A DNA stretch of 57,863 nt from positions 1,017,501 to 1,075,363 of the forward strand of contig MCFH01000011.1 in NCBI GenBank assembly GCA_002104945.1, in the 5' to 3' direction. Below, one piece after another: positions 21,332-33,553 of this stretch. This DNA is from Piromyces finnis. Lineage: Eukaryota; Neocallimastigomycota; Neocallimastigomycetes; Neocallimastigales; Neocallimastigaceae. The position numbers and the translations under genes are program-made. Position 1 is the stretch's first letter. Each line of letters begins with the position of its first letter. Below the pieces are notes generated by a model. That model saw only the letters and a list, made by a program, of their open reading frames with translations. It had not been told where the DNA came from and did no database searches.

Positions 21332-24300
21332 ATGAGTACTAGATATAGAATGTTAGACAACCGTGACGATGGAATAGCTGGAGTCAGTGACGCAGGCTCT
21401 GAGGCGAGTTCCATGATGGATATTGAGGATGAGACTGGTAAAAGCGTTAACACCAGGGGAAAACTCATCCCAAAACCTCCAAGATTTTCGGGAAAAAGAA
21501 GTGAACTTCTTTACTTCCTGGCAAGATTGGAGAAATACTTTAAATATAACTTGGAAGAAGATGCTACCGACGCCTACAAGCTGGATATCTTGGGATGCTA
21601 CCTGGAAGGAACCGCCGCCGAATGGTTTGCCGACTTAGAAAGAGAAGAAAGCCCCCTGTTGAACTCTTACGAAGACTTTATCGAGGCAATGAAGGCTCGC
21701 TACAAAACTTGCAACAGTGCCGATGTAGCCAATAGTCGACTTGCAAAATTGAAGTCAAGTCAATTCAAGAACGTCATGGACTACTGCGAAGAATTTGAAA
21801 AGATGGCTAGAGACTCGTCTTTTAACGATGAAGCGAAAATCCATTTCTTTATGGAAGGTTTACCAACTTCAGTCAAGGAAAAAGCTAAGCTCCTTTACCC
21901 AAGAATTAGGAAGTTAACTGAGTTAATTAATGTCGTTGCTGCCAATATAGAATTAGAATGGAAAGTCTTTGGAAAAGATCCTATGGATGTCGACGGAAAG
22001 AAGAACCGAAGATATAACAGAGACTTAGGATCAAGGTACCTCTCTTATGGTGTAAAATATAGAAATTATATAGACCAAGAAAGCCCCACTACCTCAGTTA
22101 AACCAAGAAAATGTTTCTTCTGCAAAAGGACTGGACATGTTAAAAAGGATTGTCCTCAACTTAAGGATAAGGTTATAAATAGACCAAAAGCATTCATGGC
22201 TACTACCGCTGGAAGAAGAATGTTAAATGTTTACGATATTCTGTTACAAGTTAATAATGGTGTTTATCTTAAGGCTCTTGTGGATTCTGGTTCGGACTTA
22301 GACTTTTTGGATTGGAAGGCTGTTGATAAGTACAAGATTCCATTCCAAAGAATGTTTAAGGATAAATATGTTGAAGGTATAGGTGGTAATGGATTTTTGA
22401 AGTATGAAACAATTCCTTTGATCATGAATATCAAGAATCATAAGGAATCCATTCAATTCTACCTTACCGATCTTCTTTCTGGTATTTCTGTTATTTTGGG
22501 TAAGAATTGGTTAAGAAAACATGATCCTACAATTAGCTTCAAGGATCAAACTCTAGAATTTAAGTCCAAATTCTGTTCTTTAAATTGCTGTGCTACTCCA
22601 GAAGAAATGGAAAAAAGAAGCAAAGAAGAAGAATTGTCCAAGGAAGAAGAAAGAAGAAAAGAGAAGGAACTAGTACAGGAAATACTCAATAATTATAAAA
22701 ATAGTTTAAAAATTAGAGATAGTGAAATTAAGAACAAAGAAAATATAAAAATTATAGATAAAACTAAAAATACATGTATTAAAAAGAAATGTAGTAAAAA
22801 CTTAAAATTAAATAAAAGGAATGTTCAAAAGTATATTGTATGTAGTGTTATTTCAAATGAAGGAAATAAAGGTGAAGATGTGGAAGAAAGTGTTGTAGAA
22901 ATTCCTGATGTATATAAGGAATTTGAAAGTGTATTTGATGAAGTTGAGTGTAATGAACTACCTCCACATTGAATATACGATTGTAAAATAAGATTGAAAG
23001 ATAAAGATAACTTATTTTATGGTCCGTTATACCCTTTGACAGAAGAAGAAAGGAATACGTTAAAGGAGTATATTTCTGAAAATCTAGAAAAAGGATTTAT
23101 TAGACCGTCTACTTCACCTGCTGGAGCACCTGTATTGTTCGTTAGGAAAAAGGATGGGACTTTAAGATTGTGTGTTGACTACCGAAGACTCAATGAAAAC
23201 ACAATCAGGGATTAATATCCATTACCTCTCATATCTGAATTATTCGATAGATTAAGAGAAGCAAAAGTCTTTACTAAACTTGATCTCAAGTCTGCTTATA
23301 ATCTAGTTCGAATAAATGAAGGTGATGAATATAAAACTGCATTTAGGACAAGATTTGGTCACTTTGAATATCTTGTCATGCCGTTTGGGTTGAAAAACGC
23401 TCCTGCAACTTTCCAACATTTTATCAATGATGTTCTCGGGGAATACTTGGATGAATTCGCTTTTTCTTATATTGATGATATTCTTATCTATTCGAAAAAC
23501 TTAGAAGAACATCGAAAGCACGTAAAGAAAGTTCTTCAAAGATTAAAAGAAAATGGTTTATATGCAAAACTTAGTAAATGCGAATTTGAAACTTCAGAAA
23601 CTACTTTCTTAGGGCATGTTATCTCAGATAAAGGAATCTCTATGGATCCAAAGAAGGTTAAAGCTATTATGGAATGGCCTGTACCAACATCTGTTAAAGA
23701 AGTGCAATCATTTATCGGATTATGTAATTATTATAGAAGATTTATTCCAAACTTTGCTGGTATTGCTAAACCGTTACATAATCTAACAAAGAAAGATGTT
23801 AAATTTCATTGGTCAGGAGAATGTAATGAAGCTTTTTGTACTTTAAAGAAATTCTTTACCGAAGAACCAATTTTAATTCATGCTGATCCTGAATTACCTT
23901 TTGTGGTTGAGACAGATGCAAGTAATTTTGCAATTGGTGCTGTATTGTCTCAAAGGTTACCGAATAATAATGAACTTCATCCAATTTGTTATTATTCAAG
24001 AGGATTGACTAAATCGGAAAAGAATTATCCTATTTATGATAAGGAACTTTTGGCTGTTATTGAAGCTTTGAAACAATGGAGACACTACTTAGAAGGAGCC
24101 AAGCATCAATTTATGATCTATACGGATCATAAAAATCTTACCTTTCCTAGGAAGCCTGAACTATTGTCGCAAAGACAAATTCGCTAGAATTTGTTTTTGA
24201 CCCGTTATGATTTCAAAATACAATATAGACCGGGTAAAGAAGGTGGAAAACCTGATGCTTTTTCAAGACGTCCTGATTATGAAGAAGATAAAAGTAACAA

Positions 24301-25834
24301 AGAAGACAAAGAAGCCTATTCTTGCTTGACAGTTAAAGAAATCGAAGATACTTTATGTCTTGTGTCTATTCAAGGGAATCTCAAAGAAGATTTGATTAAA
24401 GAAATTAAAGAAGATGAAGAAATTAAGGAGTTAATAAATATTCTACAAGGAAAATCTACCGCAAGTAAGAAGTATAAGAAGTTAATGAAGAATTTTAAGT
24501 TAAGCGAAGAAGGAATTCTTTTGTATAAAAGTTTAATTTATGTACCAAAGAAAATGAGAGATATAATAATCTCAATGCATCATGACAATCCAATTCATGG
24601 TCATTTTGGTATTATTAAAACAAAAGAATTAATTACAAGAAACTTTGTTTGGATAAACATGACTCAAGATATAGTTAAGTTTATTGCTTCTTGTAAAGTT
24701 TGTGGAGCTGCTAAGGTTGATCGTCATAGACCTTATGGACTTTTACAGCCGCTACCAACTCCTGAAAGACCGTGGTCTTCTGTTTCTATGGATTTTATAA
24801 CTGATTTGCCAAAGTCAAAGGAAAAAACAGTTATAATGGTTGTTGTGGATAGATTAACGAAGATGGCTCATTTTATTCCGTTTAGAATGATTCCGACTGC
24901 TCAAATTGCCGTTGATGTTTTCTTTAGAGAAGTTTTTCGTTTACATGGCCTACCTGATGAAATAATATCGGATCGAGGAACCCAATTTACTTCTGAATTT
25001 TGGCAAAGATTGTGCACTTTGTTGAACATTAAGCACAATATTTCGAGTGCTCACCATCCTCAAACAGACGGGCAGACTGAACGTGTAAATAGTATATTAG
25101 AACAATTTCTTAGATGTTACATTAACAAAAGAAAAGATAACTGGATGAATCTTCTGCCTTATGCCGAATTTGCGTATAATAATACACTTCAGCAATCTAT
25201 AAATCAAACTCCATTCTTTGCAAATTATGGGCAAAATCCAAGATTTAATACCGATATTCCTGCTGATAGTGACAACAGAAGAGCTAACAGGCACGCCTCT
25301 CAGATGCAAGATAATATTAAATTTTTAAAGAAGAACTTAGAAAAAGCCAAGGAAAGATATAAGAAATACGCCGATTGTATTAGACTTATTGGACCTAAGT
25401 TAAAGGTTGGTGACTTAGTTTGGTTAAAGCGTCCTGATTTACTTCCGAAAGGACCTCCAAAATTAACAAATAAGAAACTTGGACCATTTAAGATTATTGA
25501 GAAAACAGGACCTGTTTCTTATAAATTGGAACTACCAGAAAGTCTAAGATGTCATCCCGTTTTTCACATTTCGAACTTAGAACCTTTTGTTGAAAGAGAA
25601 GTTGAAGTGAATGAATCAACTTCTAGAATTCCAAACATTGCTACTGATTCTACTGAAGGAAGAATTCCATTGAAGATTGTTAGTGAAAAAGTTGTTAATG
25701 GAACCAAGTACTACTTTATGGTTTGGAAAAGTTTATTACCTTCAGAAAGTACATGGCTTAGAGAAGATGAAATCGAAGACCCTCAGTTGATCCAGGAATA
25801 CCTTAAACATAAGTCGCTCAGGGGCTCGACTTAA
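21332..25834 (+). pseudogene. gag-pol: E2 Gag-Pol polyprotein with three in-frame stops
   Basis: One frame of 1500 codons from ATG 21332, interrupted by TGA at codon 547 (22970), TAA at 628 (23213) and TAG at 952 (24185). No indels. Order: Gag; CCHC knuckle C261, C264, H269, C274; protease D318-S-G; reverse transcriptase Y713-I-D-D; RNase H; integrase with HHCC and the SMDFITD, SDRGTQF and QTERVN core blocks; and a C-terminal chromodomain-like region (about 1448-1490, KIVSEKVVNGTKYYFMVWK). The domain plan matches E3. By comparison with E3 the stops replace Arg, Ser and probably Trp codons by single base changes. An in-frame TTG at 21266 extends the frame upstream, but the ATG with capsid-like sequence after it is the better start. 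The copy is inactive. Confidence 0.93.
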
Positions 25835-25843
25835 GAAGAGGGG
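25833..25843 (+). promoter_or_regulatory. E2 polypurine tract
   Basis: AAGAAGAGGGG overlaps the gag-pol stop codon and lies two bases before the 3' LTR. It is the expected plus-strand primer. Confidence 0.85.
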
Positions 25844-25845
25844 CA

Positions 25846-26621
25846 TGTAAAATATTGTATTAATAGAACAATGTATTAATACGTATTTAAAATAATGTAT
25901 AATGTATTAAATTAATGTACCGTAAATTTTATTCTTTAATTACAAAAATTTATATCACAATACATTAACATAAATTTATGTAAAATTTAATTTTAGGATA
26001 AGATAAAGTTTTTGATGATAAAATAAAATTTTAAATTAAATAAATTTTAACCAATAAATATTTTAGATAATAAAAAAAATTTTTTATAAACTAAGCCTCA
26101 AAATTAGAAATAAATAAATTGAATATATGTTTGAAATATAATCAACCATATAGTAAATAAATCAAAACTTTATTTTAAGTTTAGAAAATTCTTTAGTAAA
26201 TAAATTGAATTTAAATAGTTTAATACAAATAATTTCTTTTAATAAATGTATAAATGTAAACAATGTAAAATTATAATATTAAAACATGTATATTAGAATT
26301 TATTCAATTTATTTAAAAGGTATAAATAAAGAAAATTTTTCAACTATTGAAACGATAGTTGGAAAATCGTATAGGTTAATTTTGTTTAGATAAATTAACA
26401 TTAGTTTATAATTAGTTTAGTTGTTTTTTTTAATAATAAATATTGATTACCTAGTGAGGGCTCTGGTAAAATATCCTTCACGGTAAAGTAATCAACGGTT
26501 GTTTTAGTTTAATTATTTTAAAATAGTTTAATAAATAAAATATAAAAATTAAAAATAATTTAAAGTGTAGTTTAGTCTATTGAGTGTATACAAACCTGAA
26601 CTTAGTTTAGAATATTTTACA
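25846..26621 (+). mobile_element. E2 3' LTR
   Basis: 776 bp, TGTAAAATATT to ATATTTTACA. It has one copy of the U3 repeat that is doubled in the 5' LTR, the TATAAATA box (26321-26328), the self-priming motif (26357-26367) and the leader hairpin (26443-26495). Confidence 0.93.
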
Positions 26622-26626
26622 AAAAA

Positions 26627-27076
26627 CAGATTAACCTTAGATGCCAAGATCTAAAGGAAGTTTTAGAGAAAAGAGAACAATTTAGTTCAGAAATAAAGAA
26701 GGTTAAAGATGAAATACAATTATTACAAACAGGTAGCACTCAGGGCGAAACTAAAAGAAAATTTGATAAACTTAATCAAAAAATAAATGATTTAAGATAT
26801 GACCTTAATCCAAAGGCTAAAAGAATCGAACTTACTAGAAAAGTAAATAACTCGGAAAAACAGATTACAGCTCAATGGAAAGAAATAGAAACTCTCAAGA
26901 GCATCATGGAAAGAATCGATAAAAGAATATCCGCTATAATTATAGATAACGAATTGAAGGAAGTTTTTCCCGCTCCGGAAACGGCAATTAATAATAAAAT
27001 CAAGAAAAGAAGATTATCGAACTTTCAAAGTGAAATAGACTTAACCAATGAGCATAAAGAGAAATCACAAGAATAA
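26627..27076 (+). pseudogene. C-terminal fragment of an unrecognised coiled-coil protein
   Basis: An open frame of 149 codons without an initiating ATG runs from the edge of the E2 3' LTR to TAA at 27074-27076 (QINLRCQDLKEVLEKREQFSSEIKK...KEKSQE). It is rich in Lys, Glu, Gln and Leu with heptad-like spacing over about residues 5-110, and has a basic patch (NNKIKKRRLSN) near the end. Its G+C content is higher than the neighbouring non-coding DNA, which suggests real coding origin. The upstream part is missing because E2 or a rearrangement cut it. I do not recognise the family; it could be host or from another mobile element. Confidence 0.55.
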
Positions 27077-27620
27077 ATATATTAAAAATAACTCTTTTAA
27101 ATTAGTCAATAGCTTATATTTTAAACATAACTTTAATAACCTAATTAGTAATAGATAAAAAATAATCGAATAGTTTAAAATAATAATCATGTATAAATAG
27201 AATGAAAATGTATTATTTTAAATCTCTAATTTTTTCTAATTTTAAAATACTTTAAATAACTTTTACACACCTTTATCTACTTACTTACTATTATTTATTG
27301 TTACTTATTTTTACTTAAATATTTAACAATTTTATTCAAATTACCTTATACTTACTACATCTTAATTGTTAAAAAACATATTATTTTAAAATTTGTAATA
27401 ATCTAAATAAATCTTAGAGTTATTAAATATTAAAACTTTATAATTAAATAAAATAATTTTATATTTTAAACTAACAAAGACTTGCAAATGAACAAGTATA
27501 AAAATCATTTATTCTATTTTTATTTTCTTATTTATTTTTATTTATTAAATTTTAGATACAAATATTATCACTTTCTATATTCATTTATAGAATTAAGATA
27601 ATATTTTTCTTCATATCAAA
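27077..27620. other. AT-rich non-coding stretch with nested hairpin
   Basis: No coding region. From about 27484 to 27610 there is a CTTG...CAAG hairpin, then ATATTATC with GATAATAT enclosing TTCTATA with TATAGAA. The same layout occurs at 2158-2252 with compensating changes. E4 begins at 27621 after the duplication CAAA (27617-27620). Confidence 0.5.
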
Positions 27621-28217
27621 TGATAAGCGTTTAATATTATCTTAATTTATAATTGATTAATTATAAAAGTGATAATATTCTTATCAATTAATTAATAAGA
27701 GAAAAGTGTTTAAAATTAATTTTTATTATAGAATTATTTGAGATATTCTAATTAAACATAACAATTATTAACAAAAATATAAAAGTTATGTTTTAAAACA
27801 CAATTTTAAAATATATTTTTGAATCAACTTTTTATTTAATAAATTTATTAAAAGTATTGATTGATTTTCTTTAAATTAGGAAATAATTACATGTATTTAT
27901 AATTTTCTTTCTATTTTAACTTTTTAAAATAAAATATTAATATGTTTTAAAATAATAATGAACAATAAATAAAAATAAACAATTTATTTTAAAGTAATTA
28001 GTTTAATTAATATAACACTATTTAGCTATTTAAAATATTATTTATATTATATTTATTTTATAATAAAATATAATTTAAACTGAGTTTTAATATATAATTT
28101 TATACTTTTAATTAAATATTTAAATATTATTATGATTTATTATTTATTTTAAGTTGTTTTGAGGATTAGTTTATATTAATATTATAATTTCATATTTATT
28201 AATTTCAATTTATATCA
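27621..28217 (-). mobile_element. E4 3' LTR
   Basis: 597 bp; plus-strand ends TGATAAGCG and TTTATATCA. The purine tract is at 28219-28232 (plus strand TTTCTCCCTTCTTT), directly inside. Confidence 0.93.
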
Positions 28218-28230
28218 ATTTCTCCCTTCT

Positions 28231-31200
28231 TTAAGAATGAACTTCGTCCCTTGAAGTTCCTAAAGATTCCTCTCTTATTGTGTAGGGGTAGATGTTTTTG
28301 ATATGAACGTTTCTTGCTAATAGTTTTCCAGTTTGTGGGTCTTCTAAAACGACAGTATTGTATTGTGGTTTCTTTACAACTTTGAATGGCCCATAAAAAT
28401 AAGGTTGCAGTTTAGTTCTATTGATTAATTTTATCATAACGTAATCTCCTTCTTTATATTTCTTTTTAAGTGCTTTGGAAAATCCGATTCGATGTTCCCA
28501 ATATTTATTTGCGTAATCAGAGTATTCCATTGCTTCTTTTACCCATTTGTAGTGTCTTAAAAATCTTCTAAAATTGTACTCTTCTTCAGTTTCTTGTTGT
28601 TCTTTATATAAATCCGGAAACATGATTTCCATAGGCCAAGTATCACGTCTTCCATATAGCAATTCGAAGCTACTAAATTTTGTTTTCGTGCTTTTTGTGG
28701 TTCTTAGTGCCCATAATACTGATGGTAGACATTCATCCCAATCCTGCTCATCTTCTATTAACATTCTTAATATCTTACTTATCTCCCGATTGCGATTTTC
28801 TATCATTCCATTTGAAGGTGGGTGATGTGGTGATACATAGTGCACCCATGATCCGTATAAATCTATCATCATCTTAGTTACATCCGAAATAAAAGAACTT
28901 CCATTATCAGTTATTATTAATTCCGGTGGACCATGACGAGATATTACTTCTGTTAAAAATTTAATAATTTCTTCTGATTTAGTATTTGGAATTGCTTTGG
29001 CTTCAGGCCATTTTGTGAAATAATCTACTAACGTTATTATGTAATTGTTACCTGATCTGGTAGTTGGAAGTGGACCGATTATATCTAGTCCGACTTTTGT
29101 AAATGGTTTTTCCACTGGTGTGATATGTCTTCTGTATATTTTGGTTGTGGTTTTGGTCTGAAGAGTTGACATTTCCTGCATGATTTTATCCACATTTTTA
29201 CATCGTTCCATATTCCAGGCCAATAATACGAGTCCATAATTCTTCTAGTAGTTTTATCTGAACCTTCATGTCCTATGTTGTGTGCTCTGTTTATAATATC
29301 TTTTTTATCATTCTCATTCTGGATAACTTTTAAAAACTTATCGCCTTTTACAAAATATAATGTATTGTCTAAAACTTTATAATTTTTATTAAAATATTTA
29401 ATTATACCTTCTGGGATATCTAAATCTTTTGGATTAATGTCATTTAAGATAGCGTTGATACTATTTATAATACCTTCATTTCCTTTTGATGGTAGTCTTG
29501 ATAAGGCATCTGCAAATACATTTCTTTTTCCTTTTTCGTATTTTATTGAAATATTATATTTATTTATTTCTTCTATCCATCTTGCAATTCTTCCTTTAGT
29601 TGGTACATTTTTGTTGAAGAATCCAATTAATGGTTTGTGGTCAGTGATGAAAATGGTTTCATTTTTATTACTAATAATATATGGACTAAACTTTTTTAAA
29701 CAGTAAATTAAAGCTAAACCTTCTAATTCTGTTACTGAATAATTTTCTTCACATGGCTTTAAAGACCTGCTTACACAATAAATTGGATGTTCCAATTCGT
29801 CTTCCTCCATTTGCAAAAGAACACCCCCGATACCTTTAGTTGAAGCGTCTGTTCTGACTATAAAATGTTTATTGAAATCTGGATAAATTAAAATAGGATC
29901 CACTAATAGGCAGTGTCTTAAATCTTCAGATGCGTTGTTACATTCTTCTGTCCATATGTAATCTACATCTTTCTTGAGAAGTTTAAATAGAGGACTGGCT
30001 CTTATTGAAAAGTTTTTAATGAATTTTCTATAGTAGCTAGCAATACCTAAGAAGGATCTAAGTTCTGAGATGTTTCTTGGTTTTTCCCATAGGGCAATAC
30101 TTTGAACTTTGGATGGCGATGTTTTCAAACCTTCTGAAGTTAATACATGACCTAATACCTCTACTTTATCTTTAAAAAAATGACACTTTTGAAGGTTAAT
30201 AGATAAATTATATGTAGAAAATATTTCAAATACCTGTTTTAAATGACATATGTGTTCTTTTAGATTTTTGGAATATATTACTATATCATCAATATAAACA
30301 AATAAACATTTGCCAATTAGGGGCAAAAGTATTCTGTTCATTTCTCTTTGGAATGATGCCGGTGCATTGGTTAAACCAAAGGGCATCACTAAGAAATTAT
30401 AATTCCCAAATTTTGTTGTAAAGGCTGTTTTTTCGATATCTTTCTTATTCATAGGTATCTGGTGATACCCTGAAAATAGATCTAATGCAGAGAATATTTT
30501 CGCACCTTTTACTGAAGAGACAAGTTCATCTATAAATGGGAGTGCATAGGAATCTTTTATGGTAATGTTGTTTAGTTTCCTGTAATCTATGCACATTCTC
30601 CATTTTCCATTCTTTTTCTTAACTAGTAGAACTGGAAATGACCATGGCGAGTGCGATGGCTCAATCAATCCTTTGTCTAATAAAGATATTATTTCCTTTT
30701 TTAATATATCTGAATGATCTTTCGAAAGTTTGTATGGCTTTAATTTTATAGGTTTGTTCGAAGTGGTGGTAATAGTATGTGGTTCCAATTTTGCGGTTGT
30801 TAATTGTGATAATGAAGTAGCCATACACTTTTGATTGTTTATGATAAGTTCTTTGAATTCTTTCCGTACTGGGTTAGGTACATTTTCAATTATTTCTTCT
30901 ATGGTTTGTTGAAATTCTTTTTCTTCTTCTTTCGTTACTATAACCGAGTTTAATAGTGGTGTATTTTGTCTATTATTTATTATATTTGTTATCTTTATTA
31001 AACCTTCTTCGCTCTTTTTATAGATTGCATCATCATCAGGGTCTATTAATAATCTATATTTCTTTTGAATTGTTCTTCCAATGATTATTTCATAAAAGGT
31101 ATTATAATAATCAATAATATAAAAATTCTCTTTAATATTTAAATTATTATCTATACTTATTTTTAATGGTATATATTTATTCGTAAAGATTATAGTTCCA

Positions 31201-32107
31201 TCCGCTAGTTTTATTGTTAATTCTTCTTCTGTACTACAGATGTTTATATTTTTAATTTTACTTAATCCTTCTTTTGTAATAATGTTTACATTAGCACCAG
31301 TGTCAAATAATATTTTAAATGGTACGTTATTGATTTCCCCTATAATTATTGGAATATTAGTGTTGGTGATATTGCAAATAATTCTTTCTACTCTTGGTTT
31401 TAGTCCTATTTCTAATTCTTTTCTAATTGCTGGGCTGGCTGCTAATAATTGTGATAAACTTATTTTTGGAAATAAGTTATCAGCTTCCTTTAATATATTG
31501 AACTTTTGATCTTTATTAAGCATTTGGATTTCCGTCATATTCCTCTTAGTTATCATTTTTTTACTATTATTTTCCATATTATTTGATGTTTCCTTAATAG
31601 TTTCTTTTTGTTTAATAGTTTTTGAAGTTTCTTCTATTGTATTAATCTTTGTATTTCCATTACTTTCATTATTTTCCTCGTTTCTGTTAATGTTTTCTTT
31701 ATTGCCTCCATTATTTTTATTATTTTCCTCAGTTATTTTATTTTCATTAGTTTTGTTAGTCTTATTATTTTTGTTATCATTTTCTTCTCTGCTTTCTTCA
31801 TCATAGCTTATTTCATTTTGGTTATCATTATTGTATTCATTATTTTCACTTTCTTCTTCTGAGTCGATATCCATTATTCTTCTTCTTCTATCTCTAATTT
31901 CTTTCTTCTTTTGCTTTAATATATTAATTTTGGGTTGGTTCAAAATGGAAGGTTTTATTATTGATTTATTAGTATTACTTATTTTATTTTTATCTAATAG
32001 TTTTGTAGATGTGTTTTTATTTTTGTGAAGCACATTTATTGTATTTAGATTTTGATTTGGACATGCAATTTTGTTTATATAGGGAGATTGCATACTCCCA
32101 TCAATTA
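28231..32107 (-). pseudogene. pol: E4 pol (protease, RT, RNase H, integrase), one frameshift
   Basis: The frame is open from the slippery site (32108-32114) in the -1 frame of gag; the first ATG is at 32093. About 260 acidic, Asn-rich residues precede the protease (D264-T-G from that ATG). RT carries Y600-I-D-D, followed by RNase H (VRTDASTKGIGG) and the integrase zinc finger (AHNIGH...CRKC). Near 29117-29121 two extra bases in a CACACC-like run shift the frame, giving a stop at 29085. The integrase core then continues in another frame (GLDIIGPLP, IITDNGSSF, ENRNREIS) to the stop at 28231. The C-terminus has a GPF-type region but no chromodomain. With LTRs this similar, the indel may be recent or a sequencing error. 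Confidence 0.92.
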
Positions 32108-32114
32108 GTTTAAA
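32063..32114 (-). promoter_or_regulatory. E4 -1 ribosomal frameshift signal with H-type pseudoknot
   Basis: Gag ends in T TTA AAC TAA: heptamer TTTAAAC (32114-32108) with the stop directly after it. The spacer is 8 nt (32107-32100). Stem 1 is GGGAG (32099-32095) with CTCCC (32086-32082). Loop 1 is a single T (32094). Stem 2 is ATGCAAT (32093-32087) with ATTGCAT (32069-32063). Loop 3 is 12 nt, A/T-rich. Short loop 1 over a 7-bp stem 2 is the classic viral layout. It would set the Gag to Gag-Pol ratio. Confidence 0.88.
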
Positions 32115-33253
32115 TAATTTTCTTCATCATAACTTTCAGGACATTCGAAGTCTTGATGACCGATACGTAAGCAATTTGCACAGAAGTTTATCTTAAGTTC
32201 TGACAATTTTTGCGTTAACTTTTGAATTTCATCATTGTTGTCAGTATTATTTTTAAATATATTTCTTCTTTCTTCCAATCTGTTATTAAACTGGTTTCTA
32301 TTATAATAGTTACTTCTTTGTTCATTATTAATTATCTTATTATTATAATTATTATTTAAATTATCATTGTTGTTGTTATTCTGATAATAATTATTATAAC
32401 CGTTTTTATTGTTAGGGTAATCATAATTTGGTGCATTATTATAAATTCTGTAATTTGGATTATTATTTGAATTATTGAAGTTAGAGGCATATCTGTTACT
32501 ATTATTATAATTTCTATATGTATTGTAATTATTATTGTGCATCTTCTTAATTTTATCATTGTTTCCACTTGTATTTGGTAATAGATAAGATGTACTAACT
32601 TTATTCTTTGTGTTGTACATAATTTCACTATGATCTGTATTTTCTTGAAATTTATTAAACTTATTTAATTTATTGTATTTTTCTTTGTTTATTCCAGAGG
32701 GTATTGCCTTTCCTTTATTTTCTTTCATTAGGTTCATTATCTTTTCTTTCTTCGAAGTTATTTTCATGGCGTCTTCCAAGGTTATTGGTTCTTCTTCCAT
32801 AAGATTTTCATATATCTTTTCCCAGTTTCTGAAAGCATTAATATAATAAGACGTTATAATTAATTCTGATAATGTGACATTTTTATTTATTTGATTTAAT
32901 AATTCTGTGAATCTTAAATCAAATTCAGAGATACTTTCATCTTTTTTTATTGTAATAGAAGAGAGTTCTAAGATTTTTGAATTCTTGGAGGATGTTTTCT
33001 TATAATGTTTACTGAGATTCTTTAAAATTGTTTCATAGTTATCTGGACTGCTTTTATTTAAAGAATTATATACAATTGTTCTGGCCACATTCGCAGTTAT
33101 TGCTAATAAATAATCAATTTTTTCCGCTTCTTCAATAATCTTGAATGTAGAACACCAATGGTCAAAAGAGAATTTCCATGAGTCAAAAGATATATTTGAT
33201 TCGCCTAATATAGGTAATCTATTAAAAGTAATAATTTTTGTCTGGTTGTCCAT
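32105..33253 (-). CDS. gag: E4 Gag
   Basis: An intact 382-residue frame from ATG 33253 (MDNQTKIITFNRLPILGESN). Residues about 20-170 form a retrotransposon capsid-like domain (FDSWKFSFDHWCSTF ... ESISEFDLRFTELLNQI). Residues about 240-330 are Asn/Tyr-rich. A single CCHC knuckle lies near the end: C358, C361, H366, C371. The last codons form the slippery site. Gag would form particles and bind genomic RNA. No damage is seen. Confidence 0.93.
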   Translation of the reverse strand: MDNQTKIITFNRLPILGESNISFDSWKFSFDHWCSTFKIIEEAEKIDYLLAITANVARTIVYNSLNKSSPDNYETILKNLSKHYKKTSSKNSKILELSSITIKKDESISEFDLRFTELLNQINKNVTLSELIITSYYINAFRNWEKIYENLMEEEPITLEDAMKITSKKEKIMNLMKENKGKAIPSGINKEKYNKLNKFNKFQENTDHSEIMYNTKNKVSTSYLLPNTSGNNDKIKKMHNNNYNTYRNYNNSNRYASNFNNSNNNPNYRIYNNAPNYDYPNNKNGYNNYYQNNNNNDNLNNNYNNKIINNEQRSNYYNRNQFNNRLEERRNIFKNNTDNNDEIQKLTQKLSELKINFCANCLRIGHQDFECPESYDEENYLN

Positions 33254-33494
33254 TTTCTGTACTATTAGTATATATTATGTTATTTCTTATATATTTTATA
33301 TTTTATATTTTAAATAATTTCCTATTTTATTAATTATTATTATTATTTTTTTTATTAATTAATTATTGTTGATATTTTTGATAATAATTATTGTCTATAC
33401 TATTATTAAATGATAAGTTTTTATAATTTATTATTATTGTCTTAGAATATAATCGTCAAATATTTATATTTTCAATATTATTACTAATTATTAA

Positions 33495-33553
<59 letters not shown>

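Larger units (their letters stand above)
13539..26621 (+). mobile_element. E2: chromovirus-like retrotransposon, hosting nested E3
   Basis: Layout is 5' LTR (13539-14267 plus 20794-20902, split by E3), self-type primer site, leader, one long gag-pol frame with three stops (21332-25834), purine tract and 3' LTR (25846-26621). Without E3 it is about 6.6 kb. No matching target duplication flanks it: GTTAAG lies on the left and AAAAAC on the right. Either the flanks recombined or the two LTRs come from different insertions. The LTRs differ, including an extra roughly 55-bp U3 repeat in the 5' copy, so the element is older than E3. Confidence 0.9.

Noticed and set aside
22970-24187. TGA, TAA and TAG in E2 as programmed recoding or a variant genetic code
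   Set aside because: Three different stop codons lie at non-functional places in RT and RNase H, while E3, the permease and E5 use normal codons there. Simple nonsense mutations explain this better.
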